Source: Anaerobacillus sp. CMMVII
Lineage (GTDB): Bacteria > Bacillota > Bacilli > Bacillales > Anaerobacillaceae
Assembly (NCBI RefSeq): GCF_025377685.1
Contig: NZ_JACEHK010000015.1
Coordinates: 496,001 to 560,000, forward strand
Direction of reading: 5' to 3'
Length of the DNA: 64,000 nt
Shown: in pieces, positions 11,342 through 20,233 of the stretch
How the letters are laid out: each line of letters starts with the position of its first letter
Position numbering within the stretch: the stretch's first letter is position 1
The notes under the pieces: model-generated
Database searches by the model: none
What the model saw: the letters and a program-made list of their open reading frames with translations, nothing else
What the model was told of the DNA's origin: nothing
Made by a program: the position numbers and the translations under genes

Positions 11342-12094
11342 GTGCAAAGGTATTTTGTAGCAAATAATCAGCTAAATGACTTAAATTTTTCGATTAGTGG
11401 CGAAGACGTGAAGCACATAACTAAGGTCATGAGAATGGACCAAGGAGATCAACTGATTTGCATTAATGAAGATGGTCTCGTAGCCTTATGTGAAATTGTC
11501 ACTACCTCCAATCATGCAGTCAGTGGCACTGTCGTTAAAGTGTTAACTGAACAAACGGAACTTCCGGTAAAAGTTACCGTTGCACAAGGGCTTCCTAAAG
11601 GTGATAAACTAGAGTTAATTGTCCAAAAAGGAACAGAGCTTGGAGCACATGCTTTTTTGCCTTTCGGAGCTCATCGTTCTATTGTAAAGTGGGACGATAA
11701 AAAAGCTGAAAAAAAATTAGAACGCCTCGGAAAAATTGCGAAAGAGGCTGCTGAGCAATCGTACCGAAACGTCATTCCTAAGGTATTGAATAGCTTATCT
11801 TTTAAACAGCTTGTTAAAGAAAGTGTACACTATGACATTAAAATAGTTGCATTCGAAGAACAAGCGAAGCAAGGTGAAAAAACAAATTTAGTTACAACTC
11901 TTCAAAAGACCAAAGCTGGAGACTCTATCTTAGTAGTGATTGGACCTGAAGGTGGCTTAACGGGTGAAGAGGTAACAGAACTAGAAAAGGTAGGCTTTAT
12001 TCCCTGCTCTTTTGGACCAAGAATTTTACGAACGGAAACTGCTGCAATGTATTTTTTAAGTGCAGTTTCATATCATTTTGAGATGTTGAGGTGA
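11342..12094 (+). CDS. rsmE: 16S rRNA m3U1498 methyltransferase RsmE
   Basis: 250 residues. RsmE methylates U1498 of 16S rRNA and has a SPOUT fold. Visible: N-terminal MQRYFVANNQ, QGLPKGDKLELIVQKGTELG, RWxxxAKEAAEQSYRN-like segment, and the SPOUT knot IGPEGGLTGEEV..LGPRILRTETA-like C-terminus (SFGPRILRTETAAMYFLS). I take the GTG at 11342, matching the family N-terminus MQRYF; GGTGGTGG upstream is the ribosome binding site. Its stop overlaps the start region of mtaB. Confidence 0.94.
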   Translation: MQRYFVANNQLNDLNFSISGEDVKHITKVMRMDQGDQLICINEDGLVALCEIVTTSNHAVSGTVVKVLTEQTELPVKVTVAQGLPKGDKLELIVQKGTELGAHAFLPFGAHRSIVKWDDKKAEKKLERLGKIAKEAAEQSYRNVIPKVLNSLSFKQLVKESVHYDIKIVAFEEQAKQGEKTNLVTTLQKTKAGDSILVVIGPEGGLTGEEVTELEKVGFIPCSFGPRILRTETAAMYFLSAVSYHFEMLR

Positions 12095-12099
12095 TGAGT

Positions 12100-13443
12100 A
12101 TGCCGTCAGTTGCATTTCATACGTTAGGGTGTAAAGTTAACCATTATGAAACAGAAGCAATTTGGCAATTATTCCAACAAAATGGCTATGAGAAGAAAGA
12201 TTTTGAAACAATAGCCGATGTTTATGTGATAAATACATGTACTGTAACAAATACAGGTGACAAAAAAAGTAGACAAGTAATTCGTAGGGCTGTTCGTAGA
12301 AATCCTGATGCAGTTATTTGTGTGACAGGTTGTTATGCCCAAACGTCTCCTGCCGAAATTATGAATATTCCTGGTGTTGATATCGTTGTTGGTACACAAG
12401 ATCGTACGCGAATGCTTGAATACATTGAACAGTATAATCTTGAACGTCAGCCTATTAATGCAGTTGGTAATATTATGAAGGCTAGGGTTTATGAGGAGCT
12501 AGACGTACCAGCTTTTACAGATCGTACTCGTGCCTCTTTGAAGATACAAGAAGGATGTAATAACTTCTGTACGTTTTGCATCATTCCATGGGCTAGAGGT
12601 TTAATGCGCTCGCGTGACCCTAAAGATGTTATTAAACAAGCTACACAACTTGTTGCTGCTGGCTATAAGGAAATTGTTCTTACAGGTATTCATACAGGTG
12701 GGTATGGTGAGGACATGAAGGATTATAGTTTAGCCAAGCTTCTAAAAGAGTTAGAATCTGTTAAAGGCTTAAAGAGAATACGAATTTCGTCGATTGAAGC
12801 AAGCCAAATTTCCGATGAAGTTATTCAGGTAATCAATGACTCTGAAAAAATTGTTCGCCATTTGCATATTCCGCTTCAATCTGGCTCTGATACAGTTTTG
12901 AAGAGAATGCGTCGTAAGTATACAATGGAATTCTTTGCTGAACGTCTTGATCGTTTGAAAGAAGCTTTACCAGGTCTTGCTGTGACTAGTGATGTAATCG
13001 TCGGTTTTCCAGGGGAAACTGCTGAAGAGTACCAGGAAACGTTTGATTTTATTGCAAAACATAAGTTTTCAGAGTTACATGTTTTCCCTTATTCGAAACG
13101 AACAGGTACCCCTGCAGCCAGAATGGAAGACCAGGTTGATGAGGAAGTAAAAAATGAAAGAGTTCATAAGTTAATTGAGCTATCTAACCAATTGGCTAAA
13201 GAATACGCTTCACAGTTCGAAGGAGAAGTACTAGAGGTTATTCCTGAGGATCGTGATGATCAAGAAAGTGGTTATTTTATTGGATACACGGATAATTATT
13301 TAAAAGTGAAATTTGCTGCTTCAGAAGATATGATTGGAAAGCTAGTGAAAGTTAAAATTGCTAAAGCGGGTTATCCTGTTAATTATGGTGAATTTGTCCG
13401 GGTAATTGAAGATGAGTTGCATGAAATAGAAGTAAATAGTTAA
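12100..13443 (+). CDS. mtaB: tRNA N6-threonylcarbamoyladenosine (t6A) methylthiotransferase MtaB
   Basis: 447 residues. MtaB converts t6A37 to ms2t6A37 in ANN-decoding tRNAs. The N-terminal UPF0004 domain has TLGCKVNHYET, NTCTVT and CVTGCYAQ (first cluster cysteines); the radical SAM motif is CNNFCTFCIIPWARG (CxxxCxxC); a C-terminal TRAM domain follows. Three in-frame starts exist (12091, 12094, 12100); GAGGTG at 12088-12093 best fits the ATG at 12100. Translationally coupled to rsmE. Confidence 0.95.
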   Translation: MPSVAFHTLGCKVNHYETEAIWQLFQQNGYEKKDFETIADVYVINTCTVTNTGDKKSRQVIRRAVRRNPDAVICVTGCYAQTSPAEIMNIPGVDIVVGTQDRTRMLEYIEQYNLERQPINAVGNIMKARVYEELDVPAFTDRTRASLKIQEGCNNFCTFCIIPWARGLMRSRDPKDVIKQATQLVAAGYKEIVLTGIHTGGYGEDMKDYSLAKLLKELESVKGLKRIRISSIEASQISDEVIQVINDSEKIVRHLHIPLQSGSDTVLKRMRRKYTMEFFAERLDRLKEALPGLAVTSDVIVGFPGETAEEYQETFDFIAKHKFSELHVFPYSKRTGTPAARMEDQVDEEVKNERVHKLIELSNQLAKEYASQFEGEVLEVIPEDRDDQESGYFIGYTDNYLKVKFAASEDMIGKLVKVKIAKAGYPVNYGEFVRVIEDELHEIEVNS

Positions 13444-13447
13444 TTCT

Positions 13448-13480
13448 AACTCCTAGCAAGGTTTCTTGTTAGGAGTTTTT
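13448..13480 (+). terminator. Terminator after mtaB
   Basis: AACTCCTAGCAAG-GTTT-CTTGTTAGGAGTTTTT; end of the long heat-shock and translation-modification operon. Confidence 0.9.
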
Positions 13481-13520
13481 AGTTATTATCTTAAGGCTCT
13501 TTTCTAAACGCTTTTTTCTA

Positions 13521-13570
13521 AAAGATTGCTCCTGCGGTTACTCGTCGCACAAAAAAACTTGTTGCTTTTT
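13521..13570 (+). repeat. Family A fragment, copy A2
   Basis: Contains only the internal module GCTCCTGCGGTTACTCGTCG CAC and a degenerate end, between mtaB and deoC. No gene was found in 13481-13781; a perfect palindrome CTATATTAAATATAG lies at 13703-13717. Confidence 0.5.
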
Positions 13571-13781
13571 AACCTAAAATAATTGGAGAAATTTGTTAGA
13601 TGAAGATATCACCCATTAAATTGAGTAAGAAAAGAGCACTACCTACTAAATAAGTAGTGAAATCTTAGTATTTACTCAAGCAACAAACTTTGCGAAAACA
13701 GTCTATATTAAATATAGTATTTTCAAAATATTAATGATATGATGTGAGATGTACGTACAACTTAAAAAGGGGGTAAAATCT

Positions 13782-14453
13782 ATGAGTGAACATTTAGCGC
13801 GTATGATCGATCATACTCTACTAAAAGCAAATGCAACAGAGGCAGAAATCATTACATTAGCAAACGAAGCAAAGGAATATAATTTTGCTTCTGTATGTGT
13901 TAATCCAACATGGGTACATAAAACAGCGGAAATTCTTCAAGGAACGGAAGTAAAGGTTTGTACCGTTATTGGTTTTCCATTAGGTGCAACAACTTCAGCA
14001 GTTAAGGCGTTCGAAACAAAAAATGCCATTGAAAATGGGGCTACTGAAGTTGATATGGTAATTAATATAAGTGCACTAAAAGATAAGAATTATGAGTTAG
14101 TTGAGCAGGATATCCGTGCTGTAGTTGAAGCTGCCAAAGGGAAAGCACTAACAAAAGTAATTATTGAAACATCCTTATTATCTGATGAAGAAAAAGTTCA
14201 GGCATGCGAACTAGCTGTGAAGGCTGGAACAGATTTTGTTAAGACTTCTACAGGATTTTCTACTGGTGGGGCTACTGTGGCAGACATTGCCTTAATGAGA
14301 AAAACAGTCGGTCCTGACATCGGTGTAAAAGCATCAGGAGGCGTTCGTGACCGGGAAACTGCACTCGCAATGGTAGAAGCAGGTGCAACCCGAATTGGGG
14401 CTAGCGCAGGGATATCTATCGTTAAAGGTGAAAAATCAGACGCAACCTACTAA
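13782..14453 (+). CDS. deoC: Deoxyribose-phosphate aldolase
   Basis: 223 residues, the usual length. DeoC cleaves 2-deoxyribose 5-phosphate to acetaldehyde and glyceraldehyde 3-phosphate in deoxynucleoside breakdown. Visible: [12 protein letters not shown] at the N-terminus, [28 protein letters not shown] (Schiff-base region), [14 protein letters not shown] with the catalytic Lys, VKASGGVRD and [11 protein letters not shown]. The ATG at 13782 has AAAAAGGGGG eight bases upstream; an earlier ATG at 13749 is unlikely. It stands alone, without the pdp/nupC genes that flank it in B. subtilis, and is an insertion relative to the B. subtilis order here. Confidence 0.95.
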   Translation: MSEHLARMIDHTLLKANATEAEIITLANEAKEYNFASVCVNPTWVHKTAEILQGTEVKVCTVIGFPLGATTSAVKAFETKNAIENGATEVDMVINISALKDKNYELVEQDIRAVVEAAKGKALTKVIIETSLLSDEEKVQACELAVKAGTDFVKTSTGFSTGGATVADIALMRKTVGPDIGVKASGGVRDRETALAMVEAGATRIGASAGISIVKGEKSDATY

Positions 14454-14480
14454 AAAGTGAGCCATTGGCTCACTTTTTTA
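14452..14480 (+). terminator. Terminator after deoC
   Basis: AAAAAGTGAGCC-ATT-GGCTCACTTTTTT, overlapping the deoC stop codon region. Confidence 0.92.
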
Positions 14481-14571
14481 GTTTTTAGTTAGGAGTTAAG
14501 AGTTAAATTAGCAAGCTACGAAGCAAAGCAAAAAAAACTCAAAACTCAAAACTCAAAACTCTACACTCTGA
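14481..14571. repeat. Family B inverted repeat, copy B3
   Basis: Left arm GTTTTTAGTTAGGAGTTAAG; right arm of three AACTCAAA-type units ending AACTCTACACT at 14571. Read on the minus strand the right end AGTGTAG supplies the last sense codon and the TAG stop of yqeW. Confidence 0.65.
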
Positions 14572-15499
14572 ACTGCTCTTTCCCATGTAACGTGTTTATC
14601 AAATTAGCGAACAGTGCTACGAAAGGTAAAACTGCTAAGGATGAGATGATATTAAAGATCGTACCTGCATGTGCTAACTGTAGATTCGGAATCGTTGTTA
14701 AGCTAGCAGATACTGTGCCTAGCCAACCGATAAATGGGAAAAAAACTAAGACCCCAATAATATTTAACCAAATGTGCGCAAAAGCAACTAATTTTGCTGG
14801 TCTACTTGCGCCAACGCTTGCTAAGAAAGCAGTTAAACAAGTCCCGATGTTTGCGCCTAGGATTATCCCAATCCCAGCAGGTAGTGCTAATACCTGATCA
14901 TTCATAAATCCCATAGCAATAGCTGTAGTTGCAGTACTTGATTGAATAAGTGCAGAAAGAACAGCACCGACAGCAATAGCAATCAGGTTGTTTTCGTTTG
15001 TTAACTGCAAGAAATTATATGCAGTAGGAATAGAGGCGATAGGATAAGCAAGCTTTTCTAATCCTTGCATTGCTACAAAAATACAGCCTAGACCAAAAGA
15101 AACACATCCGAGACAATAGGCGATATGCTTTCTCGTATTTAATAAAATAACGCCAATAACCAACAAAGGAATGACTGCAGATGTAATGTTAAAAGCAATT
15201 AATTCAGTCGTAAAACAAGTACCAATATTGGTTCCGAGAATTATCCCGATTGACTGCCTAAACGTTAAGTATCCTGCAGCTACTAAACCTACGGTCATCA
15301 CCATTACTGCTGAACTACTTTGTAAAATTGCTGTAACAATGGTACCGACTAATAAACCTTTCCAAGGTGTACTAGTCATCTTCATTAAAGTAACTTTTAG
15401 TCGGTCTTGTGATAAATTTACTAAACCAGTTCTCATTACCGTCATGCCAAAAAGAAATATCGTTATATAAACAGCAAATAAAGAAAATAATTCTCCCAT
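14561..15499 (-). CDS. yqeW: Na+/phosphate cotransporter family protein YqeW
   Basis: 312 residues, about eight hydrophobic segments. Two inverted-topology NptA-type repeats are visible, each with a glutamine-serine motif (AILQSSSAVMVM near residue 63 and ALIQSSTATTA in the second half) and a glycine motif (LGTNIGTCFTT; LGANIGTCLTA). Likely a plasma-membrane sodium-dependent phosphate or anion importer; it lacks the C-terminal PhoU-like domain present in the second homologue at 61619. The ATG at 15499 has AGAGGTGA eight bases upstream; a GTG at 15508 overlaps that site. Same place as yqeW in B. subtilis (between mtaB and rpsU). Confidence 0.88.
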   Translation of the reverse strand: MGELFSLFAVYITIFLFGMTVMRTGLVNLSQDRLKVTLMKMTSTPWKGLLVGTIVTAILQSSSAVMVMTVGLVAAGYLTFRQSIGIILGTNIGTCFTTELIAFNITSAVIPLLVIGVILLNTRKHIAYCLGCVSFGLGCIFVAMQGLEKLAYPIASIPTAYNFLQLTNENNLIAIAVGAVLSALIQSSTATTAIAMGFMNDQVLALPAGIGIILGANIGTCLTAFLASVGASRPAKLVAFAHIWLNIIGVLVFFPFIGWLGTVSASLTTIPNLQLAHAGTIFNIISSLAVLPFVALFANLINTLHGKEQFRV

Positions 15500-15649
15500 A
15501 AATCTCACCTCTTTATCATTTCTATGGACAAGTGAGTACAGGCATGACTAATAAAAAATAAAAATTAGAAAAAGGTTGTTAGGCCAAGGGGAAGAGGCAC
15601 TATTTTATTTTTTGAAGGTTAAGGAAGCATAAGCGTTTTTAGAATAAGA

Positions 15650-15715
15650 TGTCTAGCTCAAGCCCCCAGCCCCTCGAGGTCATATAGCCTTCGAGAGAAA
15701 AAGTGAACTTCCTAC
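15650..15715 (+). repeat. Family A left-end fragment, copy A3
   Basis: TGTCTAGCTCAAGCCCCCAG then CCCTCGAGGTCATATAGCC; the rest of the element is missing and a family C end follows. Confidence 0.6.
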
Positions 15716-15752
15716 TTAGTAGCGGAAATAATGAAATGTGAAATTCATTAAA
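15716..15752 (+). repeat. Family C right-end fragment, copy C1
   Basis: TTAGTAGCGGAAATAATGAA followed by ATGTGAAATTCATTAAAT, matching the right end of copies at 31597 and 44692. It ends about 20 bases before the rpsU promoter. Confidence 0.6.
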
Positions 15753-15772
15753 TCGAAAAAACAATAAAAAAG

Positions 15773-15801
15773 TTGACCTAAAATTGTCGTTATATTATAA
15801 T
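15773..15801 (+). promoter_or_regulatory. Sigma-A promoter of rpsU-yqeY
   Basis: TTGACC and a perfect TATAAT with a 17-base spacer. Confidence 0.85.
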
Positions 15802-15808
15802 CTTAAAA

Positions 15809-15925
15809 GACATGTTTTTTCACTGTCGCTAATTAGCGATTGTTTCACTATTTTTTAGCCTCTAATATAGGAGAGCTATGTAAAACATGTTTTCATTGGT
15901 TGTTTCGGAGGGAGGGAAATTAAAG
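15809..15925 (+). other. rpsU 5' leader with palindrome
   Basis: About 115 bases from the expected transcription start to the rpsU start. It contains the perfect palindrome CGCTAATTAGCG (15826-15837) and two copies of ACATGTTTT, one near each end. Autoregulation by S21 is possible but unsupported. Confidence 0.4.
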
Positions 15926-16099
15926 ATGGCAGAGACTCGTGTTCGCAAAAATGAATCGATTGACGCTGCTCTTCGTCGCTTCAAAAAGTCAATATCTAGA
16001 GAAGGTACTTTGGCTGAAGTGAAAAAGCGTAAGCACTATGAAAAGCCTAGTGTAAAACGCAAGAAAAAGTCAGAGGCAGCAAGGAAGCGTAAGTTCTAA
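15926..16099 (+). CDS. rpsU: 30S ribosomal protein S21
   Basis: 57 residues with the family pattern: [15 protein letters not shown] at the start and the basic tail [20 protein letters not shown]. The ATG at 15926 follows GGAGGGAAAT and gives the standard length; the upstream in-frame ATG at 15887 would add 13 residues not found in S21. It forms a two-gene operon with yqeY under the promoter at 15773. Confidence 0.97.
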   Translation: MAETRVRKNESIDAALRRFKKSISREGTLAEVKKRKHYEKPSVKRKKKSEAARKRKF

Positions 16100-16117
16100 T
16101 AAGAGAGGGTGTTGGAT

Positions 16118-16561
16118 TTGAATCTTCTTGATCGTTTAACTGTTGATATGAAGGAAGCGATGAAGAATAAGGAAAAGCAAAGGCTCTCTGTTATTCGTAT
16201 GGTTAAATCAGCTTTACAAAACGAAGCGATTAAACTTAAGAAAGAACTTACAGAAGACGAAGCACTCACTGTTCTTAATCGCGAGCTTAAACAACGCAAA
16301 GATTCCCTCCATGAGTTTGAAAAGGCTAATCGTGAAGATCTAGCCGAAAAAGTACGAGAAGAAGTTGTTATTTTAAAAGCTTACATGCCAGAGCAATTAT
16401 CAGAAGAAGAAGTTGCTGAAATCGTCAAATCGACAATCCAAGAAATTGGTGCTACTTCAAAAGCTGATATGGGGAAGGTAATGGGAGCGATTATACCAAA
16501 AGTTAAAGGAAAAACTGATGGTTCAGTAGTAAATCGACTTGTACAACAATATTTATCATAA
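16118..16561 (+). CDS. yqeY: GatB/YqeY domain protein
   Basis: 147 residues. YqeY resembles the tail domain of the amidotransferase subunit GatB; its role is not settled (proposed link to tRNA-dependent amidation). Visible: [57 protein letters not shown] and the C-terminal [27 protein letters not shown]. Start choice: TTG at 16118, eight bases after AGAGAGGG, gives a MNLLDRL N-terminus like the B. subtilis protein; GTG 16109 and TTG 16112 are too close to the ribosome binding site. Confidence 0.93.
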   Translation: MNLLDRLTVDMKEAMKNKEKQRLSVIRMVKSALQNEAIKLKKELTEDEALTVLNRELKQRKDSLHEFEKANREDLAEKVREEVVILKAYMPEQLSEEEVAEIVKSTIQEIGATSKADMGKVMGAIIPKVKGKTDGSVVNRLVQQYLS

Positions 16562-16569
16562 ATAAAACA

Positions 16570-16598
16570 ACGTCTTGTCTAGCACAAGGCGTTTTTTA
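16570..16598 (+). terminator. Terminator after yqeY
   Basis: CGTCTTGT-CTAGC-ACAAGGCG followed by TTTTTT. Confidence 0.85.
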
Positions 16599-16609
16599 TA
16601 TGCTTAGGT

Positions 16610-16680
16610 ATTTAGATTGATATAGTAAGGTAATGATGAATTTCACTCAATTTAATGAATTTCATATTGTATTATTTCAA
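16610..16680 (-). repeat. Family C left-half, copy C2
   Basis: Read on the minus strand it runs GAGTGAAATTCATCATTACC, then TTACTATATCAATCTAAAT, as in the left half of copy C4, and is preceded by a right-end-like ATGAAATTCATTAAATT. The inner hairpin is missing. Confidence 0.55.
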
Positions 16681-16757
16681 ATAAGTCTATTTGTAATCAT
16701 AGAAACTAGCTTGATTTCAGGTGATTATAAAATTCGTTTATTTATTTTTAAAAAAGC

Positions 16758-16785
16758 GGGAACTTTCCTATACTAGAAACGTATA
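16758..16785 (+). promoter_or_regulatory. Sigma-W-like promoter of yqeZ-floA-yqfB
   Basis: GGGAACTTT (-35, compare TGAAACTTT) and CGTATA (-10) with 16 bases between AAC and CGTA. The B. subtilis operon is known to be sigma-W dependent. Confidence 0.7.
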
Positions 16786-16838
16786 TGTAATGTCTGTTAT
16801 TTATTGAATTTACATAACTACAAGAAAGGAGGATGTTC

Positions 16839-18176
16839 ATGAGTAAATTAGTAATGAGACGAATGTTTTTTCTATCACTAATCGCCTGTGCTATTGTCAT
16901 TTGGATAGCACAACCTCCAGCACATAGTCAGTCTAGTAATGATGTAGTTTACTTTATACCTGTCGAGCAATCGGTAGAACGTGGTCTAGAAGCCTTCTTG
17001 AGGCGTGCACTTTCTACCGCTGTTGAAGAAGGCGCGACACACATTGTCCTTGAAATAGATACTCCAGGAGGCCTTGTGGATGCTGCCACAGAGATCGCTT
17101 ACTTAATCAGACAGACAGAAGTCCCGATTACAGCCTATGTTATCGGAAAAGCGTGGTCAGCTGGAGCTTACATAGCCCTAAATGCTGATCAAATTGTCAT
17201 GGCGCCTGGAACGACTATGGGTTCGGCTGCTGTTATAGATGGTGCTGGAAATGCTGCCGAGGACAAAATGCAGTCAGCATGGCTTGCGACACTCGAAGAG
17301 GCTGCAAAGCTTAATGGTCGAGATCCAATTTATGCGAGAGCCATGGCAGATACTAGTGTTAACCTACCAGAAGTAGGAGCTGGAGAGGGGAAACTACTAA
17401 CTTTAACTTCAGGTGATGCGATTAAAGTAGGGTATGCTGAAGCGATTGCAAATGATCGTGATCATTTGTTAACATTTTTGGAAGCAGAAAATGCCGTAAT
17501 AAAAGATTTAGAAGTAAGCTTTGCTGAGAAAATTGCCCGGTTTGTAACACATCCTGTAATCATTCCGATCTTACTTTCGATTGGGAGCTTAGGTTTAGTT
17601 TTAGAATTGTATTCGCCAGGGTTTGGTATACCAGGAATTATGGGGCTTTCTGCATTGTTTTTATTCTTTTTCGGTCATTTAGTGGCTGGATTTGCTGGAT
17701 TTGAAGTGGTGATTTTATTTGTTGCGGGTATTGTTCTGATCATTGTAGAAATCTTTTTCCCGGGCTTCGGAATATTTGGTATTCTTGGGATTGTCGCAAT
17801 TATTGGCAGTATGGTTCTAGCTTCGTATTCAACTGTCAATATTTTGTTGTCGATTTTAATAGCTGTCGTCGTAACAGTTGTCGTTTCTGTGTTCTTCTTT
17901 AAGTATTTTGGCTATAAAGGCCCGTTAAAGAAAATGATACTTACGTATGCAACAACGTCAGAGCAAGGATATGTATCTAATCCGACGAGGCAAGAACTTG
18001 TAGGTAAGGTAGGCTACACTTCAACAGTGTTAAGACCTTCAGGGACAGTCATTTTTGATGATGAACGACTAGACGTTATATCAGAAGGTGGATTTATCTC
18101 ACAAGGGAAAAAAGTTAAAATTGTAGCAACTCAAGGCTCTAGAATTGTAGTTCGTGAAGTCGAAGATCAGTCATAG
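16839..18176 (+). CDS. yqeZ: NfeD family membrane serine protease, long form
   Basis: 445 residues. N-terminal signal or anchor (about residues 5-28) leads into a ClpP-class protease domain: FIPVEQSVERGLEAFLRRAL, LEIDTPGG, then AWSAGAYIALNAD with the likely catalytic Ser, and GSAAVIDGAGNA. Four to five membrane segments follow (about residues 235-370) and a C-terminal OB-like NfeD domain (GKVGYTSTVLRPSGTVIFDDERLDVISEGGFI pattern). NfeD proteins work with SPFH scaffolds; here floA is next. ATG 16839 sits six bases after AAAGGAGG. Envelope-stress control is implied by the sigma-W-like promoter. Confidence 0.93.
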   Translation: MSKLVMRRMFFLSLIACAIVIWIAQPPAHSQSSNDVVYFIPVEQSVERGLEAFLRRALSTAVEEGATHIVLEIDTPGGLVDAATEIAYLIRQTEVPITAYVIGKAWSAGAYIALNADQIVMAPGTTMGSAAVIDGAGNAAEDKMQSAWLATLEEAAKLNGRDPIYARAMADTSVNLPEVGAGEGKLLTLTSGDAIKVGYAEAIANDRDHLLTFLEAENAVIKDLEVSFAEKIARFVTHPVIIPILLSIGSLGLVLELYSPGFGIPGIMGLSALFLFFFGHLVAGFAGFEVVILFVAGIVLIIVEIFFPGFGIFGILGIVAIIGSMVLASYSTVNILLSILIAVVVTVVVSVFFFKYFGYKGPLKKMILTYATTSEQGYVSNPTRQELVGKVGYTSTVLRPSGTVIFDDERLDVISEGGFISQGKKVKIVATQGSRIVVREVEDQS

Positions 18177-18277
18177 TTTTTACTTACCTTAAGGATAACA
18201 TTTGCAATGTTCCAATGTTTATGGGTATCTTTAGTAGTGTAGATTAATTTTTTTAAATATTAAGGAGGAAATAAAAA

Positions 18278-19258
18278 ATGCCACAAGAAATCTTTTTACT
18301 CATTATTGTAGGTTTATTTATTATTGGTTTTGCGGTGTTATTTACGTTTGTACCAGTAATGCTTTGGATTTCTGCGTTAGCTGCAGGGGTTCGTGTTGGG
18401 ATTTTCACATTAGTAGGGATGAGACTTCGTCGCGTAATTCCTGCGCGTGTTGTTAATCCGTTAATTAAAGCTGTTAAAGCAGGACTTGAGTTAAACATTA
18501 ACCAGCTTGAAGGACATTACTTAGCTGGTGGTAATGTCGACCGTGTCGTAAATGCATTAATTGCTGCACAAAGAGCAAACATCGATTTAAGTTTTGAACG
18601 TGCTGCTGCGATTGATCTTGCAGGTCGTGATGTGTTAGAAGCGGTTCAAATGAGCGTTAATCCAAAGGTTATTGAAACACCTTTTATTGCTGGTGTTGCT
18701 ATGGATGGAATTGAAGTAAAAGCAAAGGCACGTATTACAGTTCGTGCAAATATTGACCGCTTAGTCGGGGGTGCTGGTGAAGATACTGTAATTGCTCGTG
18801 TAGGGGAAGGGATTGTATCTACCATCGGTTCTGCCAATAGTCATAAAAAAGTATTAGAAAATCCTGATTTAATTTCTCAGACAGTGTTATCTAAAGGGTT
18901 AGATGCTGGAACGGCTTTTGAAATATTGTCCATTGATATCGCGGATATTGATATCGGTAAAAATATTGGTGCAGAGCTTCAAACTGACCAAGCGGAAGCT
19001 GATAAGAAGATTGCTCAAGCGAAAGCAGAAGAGCGTCGTGCGATGGCTGTCGCGACAGAACAAGAGATGAAGGCAAGAGTAGAAGAAATGAGAGCGAAGG
19101 TTGTTGAGTCAGAAGCACAAGTACCACTTGCTATGGCAGAAGCTTTACGATCAGGTAACCTTGGAGTTATGGATTATATGAACATCCAAAACATTATGGC
19201 TGATACTGATATGAGAGACTCAATTGGTAAAGCTACTGATGAGGATAAAAAGAAATAA
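18278..19258 (+). CDS. floA: Flotillin-like protein FloA
   Basis: 326 residues. FloA is a scaffold of functional membrane microdomains (known in B. subtilis). N-terminal hydrophobic hairpin (about residues 4-48), SPFH/band 7 domain, then a Glu/Ala-rich coiled coil ([30 protein letters not shown] region, about 235-285) and the tail ending TDEDKKK. Strong TAAGGAGGAAA ribosome binding site. The gene pair with yqeZ and the downstream yqfB reproduces the B. subtilis operon. Confidence 0.96.
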   Translation: MPQEIFLLIIVGLFIIGFAVLFTFVPVMLWISALAAGVRVGIFTLVGMRLRRVIPARVVNPLIKAVKAGLELNINQLEGHYLAGGNVDRVVNALIAAQRANIDLSFERAAAIDLAGRDVLEAVQMSVNPKVIETPFIAGVAMDGIEVKAKARITVRANIDRLVGGAGEDTVIARVGEGIVSTIGSANSHKKVLENPDLISQTVLSKGLDAGTAFEILSIDIADIDIGKNIGAELQTDQAEADKKIAQAKAEERRAMAVATEQEMKARVEEMRAKVVESEAQVPLAMAEALRSGNLGVMDYMNIQNIMADTDMRDSIGKATDEDKKK

Positions 19259-19331
19259 GCAAGGTCCTAAAAACAATGTACCATTTTAGCATTTTTTTCT
19301 AGTTCTTACATTAGAAAGGAGGCCGTAAAAT

Positions 19332-19856
19332 ATGGAGGATCTCCTAAGAATATTTACAAATCCGATTTTACTTTTCTTTATCATTGGTGCCATTCTCAAT
19401 TATTTAAAAAAGGGAAATGAACAAGAAGAAGAAAAGGGAAAGAGGAAGCCAGGCTCACCAGTTAGACAAGAAACGCAACAAAAAGAGGTAGATTGGCGAG
19501 AAATTTTCCGACAAGAAGCTCAAACGGAGCCAGCTCAAAAGAAGCAACAGCCTCAGTCATATTCTTATAGTGAGCCAAAGGAAATCTCGGCTGAAGTTCA
19601 ACGTAGAAATGAGCTCTTAGAGAAATACGAAAAAGCGAAGAAAAATAAGGAAACTGCAAAAAGAACCGAGCGCATCTCAAAAGAGTCACCTATATATAAA
19701 GACGATATTACAGCATCTAATCCGGTAACGTTAGACTTTTCCAATATTACTAGAGATGAGGCTGTTAAAGGGATCGTTTGGTCAGAGGTACTAGGAAAGC
19801 CACGATCCAAAGGCTCATATCGCCCTACTTTAAATACAAGAAGAAAACAAGGTTAA
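19332..19856 (+). CDS. yqfB: YqfB-like hypothetical protein
   Basis: 174 residues: one N-terminal membrane segment (residues 5-24, LLRIFTNPILLFFIIGAIL) and a long charged, Lys/Glu/Gln-rich tail that is probably disordered, with a conserved-looking end (TLDFSNITRDEAVKGIVWSEVLGKPRS). Named by position after floA; function unknown. Ribosome binding site AAAGGAGG. It likely belongs to the same operon and may be a microdomain-associated protein (inference). Confidence 0.75.
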   Translation: MEDLLRIFTNPILLFFIIGAILNYLKKGNEQEEEKGKRKPGSPVRQETQQKEVDWREIFRQEAQTEPAQKKQQPQSYSYSEPKEISAEVQRRNELLEKYEKAKKNKETAKRTERISKESPIYKDDITASNPVTLDFSNITRDEAVKGIVWSEVLGKPRSKGSYRPTLNTRRKQG

Positions 19857-19882
19857 GCATAATGCTTAGCCTTGTTTTTTTT
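19846..19882 (+). terminator. Terminator after yqfB
   Basis: AACAAGGTTAAGCAT / ATGCTTAGCCTTGTT followed by a nine-T run; the stem includes the yqfB stop codon. Confidence 0.92.
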
Positions 19883-19911
19883 TGTAAGTTGAGTAAACGT
19901 TTTTAGTAGTT

Positions 19912-20078
19912 AATATCCTGCTCCACTGCCCAGCTCCTCGGGAACAAAAACAATTGTTCACTTAAACGCTACCTCTGTGGTCCAGCGGGTCCTAGAGGCA
20001 AAGCTACAAGTAGAAACTCTAGAAGTGTGAACGAGGTCAGTTGCTTTTGTCAGGTCTTAACGTTTGCGCTTTTCTTAT
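19912..20078 (+). repeat. Family A repeat, copy A4
   Basis: A degenerate copy: CTGCCCAGCTCCTCGGG at the left, GAGGCAAAGCTACAAG then AACTCTAGAAGT, GAACGAGGTCAGTTGCTTTT and right end ACGTTTGCGCTTTTCTTATT. The second half aligns well with copy A7. No gene seen in 19857-20233. Confidence 0.65.
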
Positions 20079-20233
20079 TCTTTTACTTTGTTTGCCCAAA
20101 AAAAAATCACATTTTCAACTTTGCACTTTACATTCTCAATTGTATCTCGTAGCTTTCCTTCTTAGATTAGAAAAAAGTGTGATACCCTTTCAGTTTTGAA
20201 CATAAAAATGATATGAAAGGGGGTTCGTTACAT

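Larger units (their letters stand above)
15509..15770. other. Intergenic stretch made largely of repeats
   Basis: Between the divergent yqeW and rpsU genes. It holds the left part of a family A repeat (15650-15715) joined directly to the right end of a family C repeat (15716-15752). No gene seen. Confidence 0.6.

Noticed and set aside
14592-15470. Plus-strand ORFs opposite yqeW
   Set aside because: Shadows of a membrane protein gene; similar antisense ORFs appear opposite the Na/Pi gene at 61627-61926 and 62181-62408.
16600-16838. A small gene between yqeY and yqeZ
   Set aside because: No start with a ribosome binding site; the sequence is explained by a family C half element and a sigma-W-like promoter.
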